The position numbers and the translations under genes are program-made. A DNA stretch of 64,000 nucleotides from Eriocheir sinensis (Eukaryota; Arthropoda; Malacostraca; Decapoda; Varunidae): NCBI RefSeq assembly GCF_024679095.1, contig NC_066529.1:2724094-2788093 (forward strand), in the 5' to 3' direction. Shown piece by piece: positions 21,330-33,619 of this stretch. The stretch's first letter is position 1. Every line of letters starts with the position of its first letter. Under the pieces are notes generated by a model that worked only from the letters and a program-made list of their open reading frames with translations, was not told where the DNA came from and did not search any database.

Positions 21330-21790
21330 ACTCCCTTTTGCACCCCTCACTCCCCATTTCACACCCCTCCTCCCCTTCACATCGCCTACATCCAAGCTAC
21401 ATCCCTCTCCTAATCCTTGTCTTATCTTCAACATCCTTTTCTTCACCGCGCATCGCTTCCTCACCCTCCATCTCATCTCCTTTTCTCTCCACTCAACACC
21501 CCTCATTTCCTTATCCTCCTCATCGCCTTCATCCCTCTCCTAATCTTTGTCTTATCTTCAACGTCCTTTTCTTCACCGCGCATCGCTTCCTCACCCTCCA
21601 TCTCATCTCCTTTTCTCTCCACTCAACACCCCTCATTTCCTTATCCTCCTCATCGCCTTCATCCCTCTCCTTGTCTTATCTTCAACGTCCTTTTCTTCAC
21701 CGCTCACCCTTTCCTCACCCTTCATCTCACCTTTTCTCTCCACTCAACACCCCTCATCTCCTCACTCCACCCTCACTAGCGCCTCCCTCA
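21330..21790. repeat. Pyrimidine-rich tandem repeat, 130-bp unit, three copies
   Basis: CTTATCTTCAACNTCCTTTT occurs at 21421, 21551 and 21675. Units one and two are nearly identical, with CACCGCGCATCGCTTCCTCA and CTCATCGCCTTCATCCCTCT; unit three has small deletions. Long open frames here are the repeat read in several frames. Confidence 0.9.
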
Positions 21791-21949
21791 TTCCTCTCCC
21801 TTTCCTCCTGCTCTTCATGTCACTTCCTTATCACATTGGAGAAACTGTAATAACGCAGTGAATAATCTTGAAATGCACAACACTGAGTTCCAGGAATCGA
21901 ACGCGGATCTTCGGAATAAAGTCAGGGCAAGGTGGTGGTAGACAAAGGT

Positions 21950-22480
21950 TGGAGACATTATAATATCAAATAACAATAGGAAATGGACTTGGAAATGTCA
22001 AATGATCGTGTATAGAACTGATAACATGGGGCAACCTGCGTAACAGTGGTGTAGTACGTAGCTCAGAAATTGTAGAAGTCAGGGCAGACAGAGGATAAGG
22101 TTGGGAGATGAAATTGGAACATATACTCACCAAAAACACGAAAACACGAAACTCCTCTCGTCACCACGTACTACATTTATCCGTCTGTCTGTTTACCTCC
22201 TTCTCTTCACATCTGCCTACCTCTATATACCTAAGTTCCTCTCTCTATCTGTCAGTCATCCTACGTACCTACCTACACTAACATAAGAGAGGTCGAGAAA
22301 GTTGGGAAAGGCTCTTGGTTGTGGAGCCTCTGTATAGGTACCAATGTTCCTCTCTTTATCTGTCAGTCGTTGTACGTACTACCTACCTACACTAACATCA
22401 GAGAGATCGAGAAAGTAGGGAAAGGCTAATGCTAATAAAGGATAATGCTGGTGATGATTATGCTGCAGGCCACCACTCAA
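21950..22480 (+). pseudogene. Degenerate LINE tail plus a 114-bp tandem duplication
   Basis: Across shifted frames, RKWTWKCQMIVYRTDNMG and GRQRIRLGDEIG (21970-22115) match the LINE KWxWxGH..RRTDNRW...GR...RWRDEI tail. A 114-bp segment carrying CACTAACAT.AGAGAG.TCG and GAAAGT.GGGAAAGGCT is duplicated (about 22200-22315 and 22316-22430). No intact frame remains. Confidence 0.4.
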
Positions 22481-22526
22481 CTTATCGCAGACCATCAGAT
22501 AGAGATCGGCCCTCTTTCCCAACCAT

Positions 22527-22752
22527 GGGGTCGCCAAGCGTTTTTCCTGGGGTCGCCAAGCGTTTTTCCTGGGGTCGCCAAGCGTTTTTCCTGGGGTCGC
22601 CAAGCGTTTTTCGTGGGGCGCCAAGACCTCAAAATATTATACATTGTGTTATCATATTATAATAACACATATACAACTTAACTAATGGGGTCGCGGTCAT
22701 ATCTAGAGGTGCATGATTGGGGTCGCCTGAAAAAAAGTTTGGGAACCATTGA
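22527..22752. mobile_element. hAT-like MITE remnant with a 22-bp internal tandem repeat
   Basis: The right end GGGGTCGCCTGAAAAAAAGT plus TTGGGAACCATTG resembles the CAGTGGTTCCCAAACTTTTT terminus seen in many animal hAT MITEs. Inside, a 22-bp unit (GGGGTCGCCAAGCGTTTTTC plus CT) is repeated four times from 22528 to 22617. The left terminus is not recognisable. Confidence 0.5.
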
Positions 22753-22794
22753 GTCGTAGGGAAAGCTTGGCTCTGTTCAGCATTGTGGAGGAGC

Positions 22795-22960
22795 AAAGAC
22801 TAATTATGACGATTAGACAGAGAGGTGGAGAACGTTGGGAAAGGCCGCATTCAGCATGGAAGGAGTACAGGCTGATGCTGATGATGATAATGCTGCAGGC
22901 CGGCGCTCAGCCAATCACAGGCCGACAACAGCCTCGCGCTCAGACACCGGTGGTTGAAGT
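22795..22960 (+). pseudogene. LINE 3' tail fragment
   Basis: The frame [20 protein letters not shown] (from about 22822), followed by Asp-rich codons from a GATGATGAT run, matches the WR.LG(E/K)A end of the LINE family seen at 24620. A related stretch with TGCTGCAGGCC lies at 22405-22480, on the other side of the MITE. Confidence 0.4.
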
Positions 22961-22989
22961 CGATATTTTATGATAGTTCTCTTATATAT

Positions 22990-23147
22990 GTACTTTTGGT
23001 CAATTGAATAACCTTAAAAAAACAATATGAGTAATTTGATAGTGTTTCCTTGACGTAGTAAAGACTCAAGAACAATTTTACAGGACAGGTTTATCTGGAA
23101 CACGACCCGGATTTAGGGCGTCCCGTGTCACCCCAGCGGCCGGTGCG
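22990..23147 (+). promoter_or_regulatory. DDOST: Probable DDOST promoter and 5' UTR
   Basis: This is the sequence just upstream of the DDOST start codon. It changes from AT-rich to a CG-containing stretch (ACGACCCGG, GGGCGTCCCG, AGCGGCCGGTGCG) in the last 50 bases before ATG. No clear TATA box or initiator can be fixed, so the transcription start is not called. The assignment rests only on position and composition. Confidence 0.35.
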
Positions 23148-26100
23148 ATGTTTAGGTGAGACTTTTGCCGTTTTTACCTTGTTTTAATCCCTATAACATC
23201 ACTTTCTTAACACTGATGTACGAAAGAAAGCTTAGTCTTGTTCTGTGTAGGGATTATTTTGCTTATCTAGGGGAAATAAAGGCTCTGGCAGCACGTAAAT
23301 CCGAGACCGTCAGCCATCCACGGCCTTCCCTGTCCAGACGCCTGGGAATGAGATTTATTTATTTATTTTTACAGTAAAGGAAGCAACTCAAGGGCAAAAT
23401 AAGTAATAATGAGAAAATAAAGCCCGCTAACCTGCCCCTATGAAAGTTTAGAAGACCTAACCTAACACCCCAAACAGTTACTTTGTCTTGTCTCAGAAAA
23501 TTCATATTTGCTGCCTTGCTAATGAGACTTTCTGTACGATAAAGTGAGGTCATTCTGTGTTGATTTATACCATAAGGTGCTGGCTGTTATGTGTTTGAAG
23601 ATACCCTAGACTTAACCTAACCTAACAAAACCCCGAAGAGTTACAGGGGGCTTCGTGGTGCAGTGGTTAGCACACCGAGAGAGCCCGGGTTCGATTCCCG
23701 GGCGGAGTGGCAATAAGCTTTTCTGATACTCTACACCCCAGTCCACGCAGTGAATGGGTACCAGGTATTAATCGGGGGTTGTGTCCCGTCTCCTGGGATC
23801 TGTTTCCTTCTATAATTCCTTCCCCTTTTGTCTCTCTGGCATATGACCACAGATGTTGCACCGACTAAACGAAACTTTCCAAACTTTTTCCCGAAGAGTT
23901 ACTATTGGTCAGTGTTGTAATTCTTTTATCAATTTCAGGTTGTGCTTGTTGGCAGTTTGTGTTGCAGTGGCAGCAGCCACTAACACACTGGTGCTGGTGG
24001 ACACACTGGCCACGAGGGAAACACATTCCATTTTCCTCAAGTCCCTTCAGGGTGGGTAGTGGTGGTGGAGTTTATAGCTTTATTTTCATGTACTTCATAG
24101 ACTTAAGAGATATTAATTGTTCATTATATTATGGTGCTTGCTTACAATTTTGGTGAATAATATATATTTACAGCATTTTTGCTTAAACTTTACATGAGAG
24201 ATTTTTTCCGAGGTCAGATTGCCATAAATATAGAGTTCTTTGATATCTGTCAGTGATCCAGTCTTATTGATATCATTGAGAAGGGAGCTTAAAAATGAAG
24301 CAAAAAAAATGTAGACACTTTAATGAAAGAAAAAGTTGAACTGTTTGGTTGGAAATTTATCTTACGTTAACTGTTGCTGATTTTCCTTTTATTTTTGTCA
24401 GAACGCGACCATGAGGTAACAGTGAAGGTAGCGGACGACCCATCACTGCAGCTGACTCGCTATGGGGAGTACCTGTATCAGAACCTGGTTATCTTCGCCC
24501 CAGGAGTGGAGGAGTTTGGCGGCGCCCTCAGTGTGGAGGTATGTCAAGTTCTTCTGTTGTGTCCTGGATAATGAATAAGTGATAGGAACTTGGGGTGTTA
24601 AGAAATAATGAGGCATCTTCATCCTCACCCATGAATGCTAATCCACTGCAGGAGAAAGGCCTTTCCGAGTGTTCTCCACCTCTACCTATTTTATATTAGT
24701 GTGATCCATCCTGTTCTGATAAATTCTCAAACTTCATCTCGCCACCTGGTCCTCTGTCTGCTCTGATGTACTTTTTTCTGGATTGCAACTCTGCTACTTT
24801 TGGTTGTTCATCTGTTTTCAGTTCCACACTTGATATAACCTATCCAAGTCCATCTCCTATTTTTTTCATTAAAATATCTACAACTTTTGTCTGTTCTCTA
24901 ACCCGTGATACTTGCCTCTTGTCTCTTCATATTATACCCAGCCATTTTCTCTCCATTCCTCTTTGTATTTCCTAAGCTAGTGGAACATGACATTACATAC
25001 ACAGACACTGCATGACATGAAATAACATACATAACAATCAGGATTTGACCCTTACCCTGGTGACTGATCGACAGAATAACAACATACGCTAACATTTCCC
25101 ATTGACGGGGCTTCGGAGGCAGTGGTCCCAGAGCCTAACCAGCCCCCTAAAGCACTCCAGAAGAAGATGCATAACAATCTCTTTCCTCGCAGACCATTGT
25201 GGAGTTCATTGACGGCGGCGGCAACGTGCTGGTGGCAGGATCCAGGGAGGCAGCGGACCTGATCAGGGAGCTGGTGACTGAGGTTGGAGTGGAGATGGAT
25301 GAGGAGGGGGCAGCCGTCATGGACCACCTCCACTACGATGCCAACGATGATGGGCAGGTGAGAAGGGGAAGAGGATGTGGAGAGGCAAGCTGTTTTGGAT
25401 CATCATTGTCTTGAGCTGATGAATTATTTCTAGGTTGTTTATTTTTTTTTTATTGCAAAGTAAATAATAATAATTATAATAATAGTTGTAGTTTTAATTT
25501 GCCCAGCGGTATATATGAAAAACAAGATGCAGGCAGATGTTATCACTTTCTTGAGCTGTAATATTGCCAAAACCTGACTGTGGTTGCAAGATTTTATTTT
25601 GAACCAGGCATTTGTTATGATTTTTTGAGCCATAATATTGTTTGTTTCATTGAAGTTATGTAATGTTATTTTAAGCAAGCAGTCGTTATATATCACACTC
25701 GAGCCTAGAAAGTCTTTTTGCATTTTGATTGGATTTGTGTGGCTATGTTACGATATTGCTGCTGCTTTGAATAGTGGCAGCAGTACCATAACTAATGAAG
25801 TCCAGTTTATGTTTCTGGGGGTGTCCGAGGGTTGGGACACTGCGCAGAACTGATCATTGGATTGTTGGGAACTAGCTGTACAATTAGGGCCACCATACAC
25901 ATTGTTTATGGTAGCCACGTTCTACCCTGCTTTCATTAGGTGGCCATGTCAGTGCACCACATTATTTTTCCATCTGTCCTGTCTGTTCCTTGTTTGGTGT
26001 ATAGCGTTCAGTCATTTATTAATCCATACTTATTTCCTTGTTTATTTACTACACCACAATAGTCATTTGTTATTCTAAATGGCAGTATGCGAATCCATCC

Positions 26101-29100
26101 CTCACTATCACCTGTCCCTCACCTCATGCCTTTCTCCCCCCAGCACACGCTCATTGCAGCCCCAAGCTCTGGTCTCATCGACTCTGAAGTGATGGTGGGC
26201 CCAAAGGACGCCATCCCCCTACTGTACCGTGGGACGGGACTCATCACTGACGCTGATAACCCCTTAGTGCTGCCAGTGCTGCGTGCCCCCTCCACAGCCT
26301 ACTGCTATAGCCCTACTCAGTCCATCTCTGACTACCCTCATGCCACAGGTATGTAAACCTTGGATCTGTTAGGTCTTGGAGATTCATGTTGGGTTATGGA
26401 TAAAGTAATATTCTAACCCCATGCCACAGACACTCAGACTGGTTTAGGTTAAGTGATGGTAATAATACTGAGAAATTGACATTTTAGAGAAATTTCGTGA
26501 AAGTATTTGTGATTATTTATTTCTCATTCTTTATTTTCTTTTTTTTATGTATATTATTTGCCTTCATAAAACATTGTTCTTTTGATTCTTTCAGTAGAAA
26601 GCAGATTATGTTAAAAGCTAAATACACATGAAAAAAACTGATTTTTTCCTGCCTCTTAGTAAAACGGCATGAAAAATAAAGGGCATATTTAGTAAAAGGG
26701 TTATATTGGCATAGGTAGTAATTCAGGAAGTATTTGTTAACTTTTACATCCCTGATGTTCATGGTAAACATATTAAGGAGTGAAGCATTCATTTCTAACC
26801 TGCATTGTTGTGGTGGTGCAGGACAGAACATGCTGCTGGTGGCGGCGCTCCAGGCACGCAACAACGCCAGGGTGGTGGTGTCCGGCTCCCTGGAATTCTT
26901 CTCTGATGCCTTCATCATGGCCTCCGTGCAGACACCTCAGGTAGGTTGTAAAGGATCTAGCTACTCCTAGACGTTAGAATGGGATGGAGAGTTAAGAATT
27001 GAGCAGTGCTTCATGAATAGATACTTGATATTTTTTAATTCTAAATTTAATGTGTATGGCAGGAGCATTGTGGATTTGAATAGTTATATATAGAAAAATT
27101 TCCATCATTATTAAATTTCACACTGTTCCTTGGTTGAAATATAATTGTGAAATATTTTCCTAATAATAATTGTACTGCAATGATGAATTTAAATATTTTC
27201 TCATTTTCAGTATATTTTCCCTGTTCTCCGGTAAGATATTTACCAATGTACTGAGTATTTCCTCTAGATTCTTAGCAAATTACATCCTGTCTTCCTTGAC
27301 TCACCCACTCCCTTTTCACCCTCAGGGCGCCTCGTATGAGCGGTCAGGCAACGGGCGAGTGGTGGAGGCCCTGAGTCGGTGGGTGTTCATGGAGGAGGGT
27401 GTGCTGAGAGTGGTGTCCATCAACCACCACCTGCAGGACGAGGTTGAGCCACCCGTGGCCTACACCATTAAGGATGATGTGGTGAGTCCAGGAAGTGTTG
27501 ACTTAAGAATTATGATATATGTTAAAACTTTGCTGGCAAAATTGCAGTAGAATACAAACTCGGTTAAATAGCACAACTTGATATAGTATTATTTTTATAT
27601 TATTATAATGTTATTTTGTTGTGAATTCCATAAAGGATGAGCAACAATTTTTGAAAACCTATTTTCTTGTGATGTAGGTGACATTGATCCATTATTCTTG
27701 TTGTAGTATTTTGTTATTACTTCTGAATTTGTCATTAATGAATGGCAAAATATGAATGTCATTCATTGCAAAGTAGAAAATTATCATAATAGAAAAAAAA
27801 AAGTATTTTTATTCCTCCAAGTATAATGTGCACACTTCTTAACATGTAAAATACCATTAGGTTGACACATATGTTCTTTTTGGTGCACATTGTCATAGAA
27901 CTTAAATAGTGTTTCTGTGAATGAACACAAAACACTAAATTTGTCTCACTAAATTTTAGGGGGTTTCTGTTCTTGGATACATCAGATTACATAGATCTGT
28001 AATTTATAGAGGCTATGTAGGACAAACACTTTAGATATGTAATGGTGCTATTCCTTACTCGAGCATCTAAATCTTGTGTTGTTTTCATTATTGCAATTAA
28101 GCAGAAGGCAGTTTCATATAAGAATTAGATGTGGTAAGATCAATTTCAGATTAGATTCGGTGAGGTTAGATGAGGTTAGTCAGTTGTGGGTAATATCTCA
28201 TCAATAGTTTATGCACAATGAAACTTTTATGAACATTGCTTGACACATTAAACAATTCAGTAATTGCCGTCTCGGTTGTTGTCATGGAGTAGCTTTATGA
28301 TTGTTTTACTACATAAACACAGTGCAAATTAAACCCTTGCCCCTTTATTCCTGCAGGAGTACAAGATCAGGGTGGACAGGCTGGTGGACGGCAAGTGGAA
28401 GCCGTTCGTGGCCAATGACATGCAGATGGAGTTCTTGCGCATTGACCCCTTCGTGAGACTCACCATGACACCCAACCCTAATGGCGTCTTCTCTGTCAAA
28501 TTCAAGGTAACGTTTCATGTTTTCATCACAGCACAATAAAATACTGTATCATCGCCCTCTTCCTCATCATCATTAACCTCAGCAGCATTATCATCATTAA
28601 TATATCATCAGTTCTTTCATTTCCCATCATCAGTGCTCATGGTTTCAGTCTTACGTGGGCTGAGTATTCACGAAAATTACTGGTTACACCTTCTAAGCAA
28701 CCTCTTACCCGTCAAGTTTCAAGTCCCTTTGTTTGATGCATTCTTATCTGGAGCACGGAGAAATGGTACCTAATAAAAAATGCCACGCGTCACTGAGACC
28801 ATGAGAAACTGTGCTTCTGATATGTTTGAAGGTTTGTTTTGAAGTTATCTCTTTAGTACTTGAATATTGATTGGTTTCCTATATCTGTCCCTGTTTCTGT
28901 ATCTTATCTTTCCTTTCACTGGTGTTATGAGCTGATTGTGCAATGGAATTCTACTCTTAAATTAATGTCATTATACTTTACTCAAGTATTTGTTTATATA
29001 TCTGCCCCTGTTACGGTAATATCTGTTTATCATTACCTTTTTATAGGATATTTTTCTGCACGGTTCTAGATGCTGTAAAAAGCCTTCAGAAAAAAATATC

Positions 29101-30321
29101 TAGTCTTCAGTCTTCTAGTAAAGATGTAATGAAGTTATCTTCGTGCTAGCCTCGTGTGTTTGTGTCTTTTAGTATGAGATAATGTACTGGAGTGATGATA
29201 CAGTTCTTTTTTGCATTACTCCTCTGGTATTAATTGGTATGGAAGTGATGATCATGTAACTCCTGTGCATCGCTGTTGTGGTATTGTTAGATCGCGTATT
29301 GAGGTGGTAATCACACAGCACTTTTTTGTACTTACATGAGGTGAAAATGTGTGTTGAGGTGATGGGTGGGCATGTAACTTTTAATCTTCTTAGTGATATG
29401 GTGTCTTAAGATTATGAACCAGCAACTCTTAATGCTGATACTGACTTCGAGGGAGTTTGAAAATGATCCAGCAACTCTTAGTAATCTTTTTAGTTAGATG
29501 GTTAAAAGATGTGATGATGAAGCACTGCCTCTAATCCTCCTTAATGAACATTCCCCTTGGTGTGTGCAGGTTCCTGATGTGTACGGCGTGTACCAGTTCA
29601 AGGTGGAGTACAACAGGGTGGGCTTCACCAGACTCTACAGCTCCACACAGGTAGGTCACCAAGCCTTGTTCTTCCTGGTGCTGTGGTGCCTTGTAGCTCT
29701 GAACTGATATTGAGCTGAGAAGTTTACTGATGTTGTGATGGGACATGGGTAGTTAGCATAAAGTTATTCCTTCATTAATGTTGTGAACTAAAAACTTTTA
29801 GGAGTACTCCTACTGTGAGAGAATAAGTTTCATTTGTCAATTTCTTCTTTGATATTCTGATATGGAAAATTATTTGGGCTTTACGGTATATCAGCTAAGA
29901 TGTTTGTTTATCCATTCCACCTATGATACTATTACTTTGATAAAGTAATGATAGGCACTGAGCCACTGACAAACCAAGATGGCACCACTATAAACACTTG
30001 CCTGCACCAGAATGGACTGGGCCCACCATCAGGCCTCACCAGGGAAAAGCCTAACGACGCAATAGGCCGCAACGTAAAAAAAAATGCTTAAAGGATTATA
30101 TTCATACCTCTTTTAACATTAACGGACACCCACTCACACCCATGCATTTCAATTCATTGCAGGTGTCTGTGCGTCCCTTCACACACCTGCAGTACGAGCG
30201 GTTCATCGAGTGTGCCTACCCTTACTACGCCAGCGCCTTCTCCATGATGGCGGGGGTGTTCCTCTTCTCCCTTGTCTTCCTGCACCACAAGGACTCTCCA
30301 GTCAAGAGCAAGAGTGAATGA
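23148..30321 (+). CDS. DDOST: Oligosaccharyltransferase 48 kDa subunit (OST48), 10 exons, 430 aa
   Basis: OST48 is a non-catalytic core subunit of the ER-membrane complex that transfers the lipid-linked glycan to Asn in nascent chains. Coding exons: 23148-23155, 23939-24051, 24402-24538, 25193-25357, 26144-26348, 26822-26940, 27326-27481, 28357-28506, 29570-29650, 30163-30321 (TGA). All have GT-AG introns and phases that join to 1293 nt. The protein starts [17 protein letters not shown] (signal peptide). It then shows family blocks: [92 protein letters not shown] and [12 protein letters not shown] single membrane helix (about 400-418) precedes a short Lys-rich cytosolic tail. Only eight coding bases lie in exon 1 (ATG TTT AG); this start was chosen because it joins in frame to make a perfect signal peptide. 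Introns hold a SINE, SINE fragments and a dead LINE but no long microsatellite. Confidence 0.96.
23355..23450 (-). mobile_element. Second copy of the AGCGGGCTTT...TGCCCTTGAG retroelement end, in DDOST intron 1
   Basis: On the minus strand, GGTTAGCGGGCTTTATTTTC and then TTTTGCCCTTGAGTTGCTTCC and TGTAAAAATAAA match the 13500-13631 element in order, with substitutions. Confidence 0.5.
23645..23893 (+). mobile_element. tRNA-derived SINE in DDOST intron 1
   Basis: A box TGGTGCAGTGG (23656-23666) and B box GGTTCGATTCC (23688-23698) are followed by GGGCGGAGTGG and a body with CAGTGAATGGGTACC. The anticodon arm is missing, so this is not a working tRNA gene. It ends about 45 bases before the 3' splice site of DDOST exon 2. 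Confidence 0.7.
24620..24970 (-). pseudogene. Degenerate LINE ORF2 C-terminus in DDOST intron 3
   Basis: On the minus strand the frames read [19 protein letters not shown] and later TRWRDEV..FIRTGW...[15 protein letters not shown]. This is the RxRW.DEI..W....DR..WR.LGEA..QQW tail common to animal LINEs. Stops and frameshifts are numerous. The 3' end (sense TTTCTCCTGCAGTGGATTAG) is a widely seen LINE end. Confidence 0.55.
29978..30088 (+). mobile_element. SINE 3' fragment in DDOST intron 9
   Basis: The sequence CACTATAAACACTTGCCTGC...GGGCCCACCATCAGGCC..ACCAGG.AAAGCC..CAATAGGCCGCAACGTAAAAAAA matches the tail of the SINE at 1803-2115. The tRNA-like head is absent, so the copy is 5' truncated. 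Confidence 0.65.
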
Positions 30322-30665
30322 TTCTCCCCAGCTTTTCTTCTTACTTTGCTAACTTCTCAGTGTGGGGTGTAAAGTTTTCTGTTCAGGCTCAGTCAGACAG
30401 TATTTTGATCTACTACATCTGCATTCCTTAGAGAGTAAACATGTTATTGTAGCTTATTTGTCATGTTTTTTTCAGATCATTAGTGGATCAAGGTTTCTTT
30501 TTCTTTGAGGGGTTAGGAAGTAATTACAATCTTACCATTTATTGCTAGTGAGACTCAGTAATGTTTCTGGTGTGTACTAACTTCTCCTCCTGTGAAGATT
30601 AATATCCCAATGTTTCTCATGTGTGGAACCTCCAAGAGGCAGCCTTGTAAAGAAAAAAAATGTTG

Positions 30666-30671
30666 AATAAA
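30666..30671 (+). terminator. DDOST: DDOST polyadenylation signal AATAAA
   Basis: This is a canonical AATAAA 345 bases after the DDOST stop codon, followed by a T-rich stretch. The intervening 30322-30665 is unique AT-rich sequence consistent with a 3' UTR. Cleavage is inferred at roughly 30685-30700. Confidence 0.7.
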
Positions 30672-30689
30672 TCTTTCTTAATACTTTGT

Positions 30690-31564
30690 TACTAATTTAC
30701 TATAACCGTTGGTGAATTGTAATCCCCACTCCTTGTTAAGCAGATTTTGGAAAAGGCTGCCTTGCCAGTTTATGATGGATGCATAAAATGAAGCTTTCAG
30801 TTATTCCTTTATTTAGTGTTATGCCTATTTTTTCTCTTCTGTGAATTTGTATTTCTTCTATGCCCACCTGCCTATATGCAACTACCAGTACCATATTAAC
30901 TTTGTTTCCTAATACTAGAAAGATGTTAATTGAATTCCTATCAAATCTTTTCATTATGATGCTGTTATTAAAGCACATAATTCACACTCGTCATCATGAT
31001 CCATTTAGGGGTTGCGTCAATTAACAGGCTCTGGTGATGGTGCGTAAGAATGTCACGCATTTAATCAGTATATAGACAGGTTATGGAAAAGAGAATATCC
31101 CTTTGTCGCATGGCCCATCCAGCACTCGCATTTTGGGGAAACTTGTCAAGATTGAAACTTGTGTTTTGTTTTCTCATCCAGTGAATCTAGAGACATTTAC
31201 CTTGAATTTATAAAACAACAAATATAATGGTAATACTATCAAAACATATAATAAAATTCATGAATGATAACTGTGATTCAAACAAAGGTGCCGTTGGAAA
31301 GGCGCACGTCATCCTCTTGCAAACGTCAACACAAACAACATTCTGACTGTTGGGGTTTGTGAAATGTGGAAATGGGCGGCGCTGTGGACGTGATGGTATT
31401 GGAAGTTGACTCATGATCGAAGGTACGTACACATTCGCATGCTGTCCATGTATTTTAACAACGGTATTCTCATTTTCGCTTTTATGTAGCAGATATGAGG
31501 GGTCTGTTTAAGCCACGCAAACTATTCACTTGTTTTTTTTTCACCCGGAGAGTTATTAAGTAAA
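30690..31564. other. Intergenic DNA downstream of DDOST, nothing recognised
   Basis: AT-rich, without long simple repeats and without an open frame of coding character on either strand. Confidence 0.55.
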
Positions 31565-31775
31565 CAGGCGCCTCCTTGGTTTAGCGGTTAAAGCTCCTTT
31601 ATAGCCTCTAATCCGCGTTCCTCCTTCCTTTCGGACTGGTCGATAAATGGGTACCTGGGGCTAAACTGTGATGACCCGGATGCCACCGGGGCCTGTGTCC
31701 CAGGGTTAGGGGATATTTCCTGCTACAGGCTCAAAGCCCAATACGACGGAGATGAGCACGCAGAGTGGCGATAAG
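31565..31775 (+). mobile_element. tRNA-derived SINE, diverged
   Basis: The A-box-like TTGGTTTAGCGGTTAAAGC is at about 31577. The body ATAAATGGGTACCTGGGG resembles the ATGGGTACC block of the SINE at 23645. The end reads CAGGCTCAAAGCCCAATACG..GGAGATGAGCA. The B box is decayed. Confidence 0.5.
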
Positions 31776-32799
31776 TTACTATTTTTGCGGCGATAGGTTG
31801 GTTACTCTTCCTTATAAGGTTGGGTTCTCTTACAATACACTAACAATAATGATGGTAATAACCCAACCCTTCAATACAAATATAATTGAGGTATCATAAG
31901 CAGAGACAGAAATGACTATTATTCACGTGACCTCAGATGAAAACACTAAATCATCTCACATCCCGGACCGAGCGAAAGATTACACCGTAGCTCACCTGAG
32001 GATCTAAATACATAATAACAGTAATTACGCCACGACCTGAAGGGGAGGGCGTAGCGGAGGGGGCAGCAGAGGGATGGTGGCGACTGACGGGAGAGCCGGG
32101 GGGGGGCCAAGCAGAAGCCACCTAGCGGAAGTCCCCCACCCGCCCCACCTTACCCTTTTTCTCCCTTATAATCACCCGGAATCATAATTAAGAATCCCGT
32201 ACTATTGCAATAATTCGCGGCGTGTGTGTACCCCCGTGTCTTCCCTGCGTGGAGGCTCGTGAGGTGGTGCTGTACCGTCGCTGCTGTCGCTTGCAGGAGC
32301 TGAGACTGTGAGGCGTGAGTGTGCAGCGAGGATTCAACCACAAGGGTAAGAACCGCGTCATAGAAACTGTATTAACACTGTGAAAATATCCCATAATGAA
32401 CACTACTGAATCGAATTAATTGTTCCAGCAACCATACACAGAAAACTGGAGTGCTGAAGTGCTATTTGAAGACCACACTGACAAAGAAGAAGTGAAACGG
32501 TTTCTGTATGAGTTCTTGAAAAAAAAAATATAGGAAAAGCAGCGGACTACAGCCCACCAAGAACAGACGAGGAAGAAAAGAGGAGGCCGTTGCAAAGGCC
32601 ATCTCCCCGACCTTCAACTAAACTGCATGAACTTCACCGCAGACATCAATAACCCATCGGATCGCACTTCGCTGACCTCGATCGACACCCCTGCCACCTA
32701 CGCCTTCGACCGCTGACCTGAAGACGCTAGATAGGCTAATAGAGGAAGATGAAGGACTGATCGAGGCACGGGAAAAGGTGACTGGGGAAATGGGCGTGA
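31776..32799. other. Intergenic DNA; possible non-coding first exon near 32290
   Basis: There is a GC-richer patch at 32030-32350 with a CAAGG|GTAAGAACC donor-like site at about 32344 after TTGCAGGAGCTGAGACTGTG. No convincing protein reads across it. A run of eight G is at 32099-32106. Confidence 0.3.
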
Positions 32800-33285
32800 A
32801 AAGGAGTCGAAGTAGTGAATAGAAGTGATGCATGTTCTCAAAATGAAGTGTGTGTGTAGTTTGCTGAGTGTTATTACCAGAGGAGTGGCAATACCGAGGA
32901 GGTGAGGAGGGGCGAGGGAAAATGTGTTGTGGCATGGGCGGTGTAGGTAGTGACATTTGTTCTCAATACGGCGTGTTTTGTTTGCTTAGTGTTATGTTGA
33001 GGGGCGTGGCAGGACTGAAGGGGTGAAGGGAGTAGGAGCGGCTGCGTAGGGGCGTGGGCGGGATAGGTAGGTAGGTCTCTCCTCAATAGGGCATGTGTGG
33101 CTTGTGGCTTGCTTAGTGTTATGTTGAGGGGCGTGGCAAGACCGAGGGGTGAGAGGGGCAAGAGAGGATGTGTAGGGGCGCGTGTGGGACTGGACTGGGC
33201 GTATCGGTAGGGCGTCTTGTTCTCGGCAGGGGCTGTGTGGTTGGCTTAGTGGTCGGTCCAGGGGCGTGGCGGGGAGTGTAGGCGT
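32800..33285. repeat. Tandem repeat, 121-133 bp unit, four copies, GC-rich
   Basis: The anchor GCTTAGTGTTATGTTGAGGG plus GCGTGGC is at 32984 and 33111, with variants at 32863 and 33244. Each unit contains GTGTAGGGGCGTGGGCGG-like GC boxes and TTCTCAATA.GGC.TGT. Confidence 0.8.
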
Positions 33286-33439
33286 GGGTGGTAGAGTCTA
33301 TTGCACGTTTCTCTTGTAGGAGTATTTCTTCGGTATCACGTGATTACTCAGTCTGACTACTCTTGTCATTTGTGTGTTGTATCAAGGCAGACTAACGTAC
33401 ACCCTCTAACATTTTCCGCCACGTATTTAATGTTATTTT

Positions 33440-33456
33440 CCCATCAGTGTGTTAAG

Positions 33457-33503
<47 letters not shown>

Positions 33504-33577
33504 ACGCACGACTGCTGTCAGTTAAGTTTTTATGTCCTCCCATTTAAAAGGCAATTCATAGTTTTTTTTTTTCTTCC

Positions 33578-33619
<42 letters not shown>

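Noticed and set aside
21194..21861. Overlapping 100-218-codon open frames
   Set aside because: They are the same 130-bp pyrimidine-rich tandem repeat read in three frames.
23650..23720. tRNA gene
   Set aside because: A and B boxes are present but too close together, and the anticodon stem cannot be formed; the body that follows is that of a SINE.
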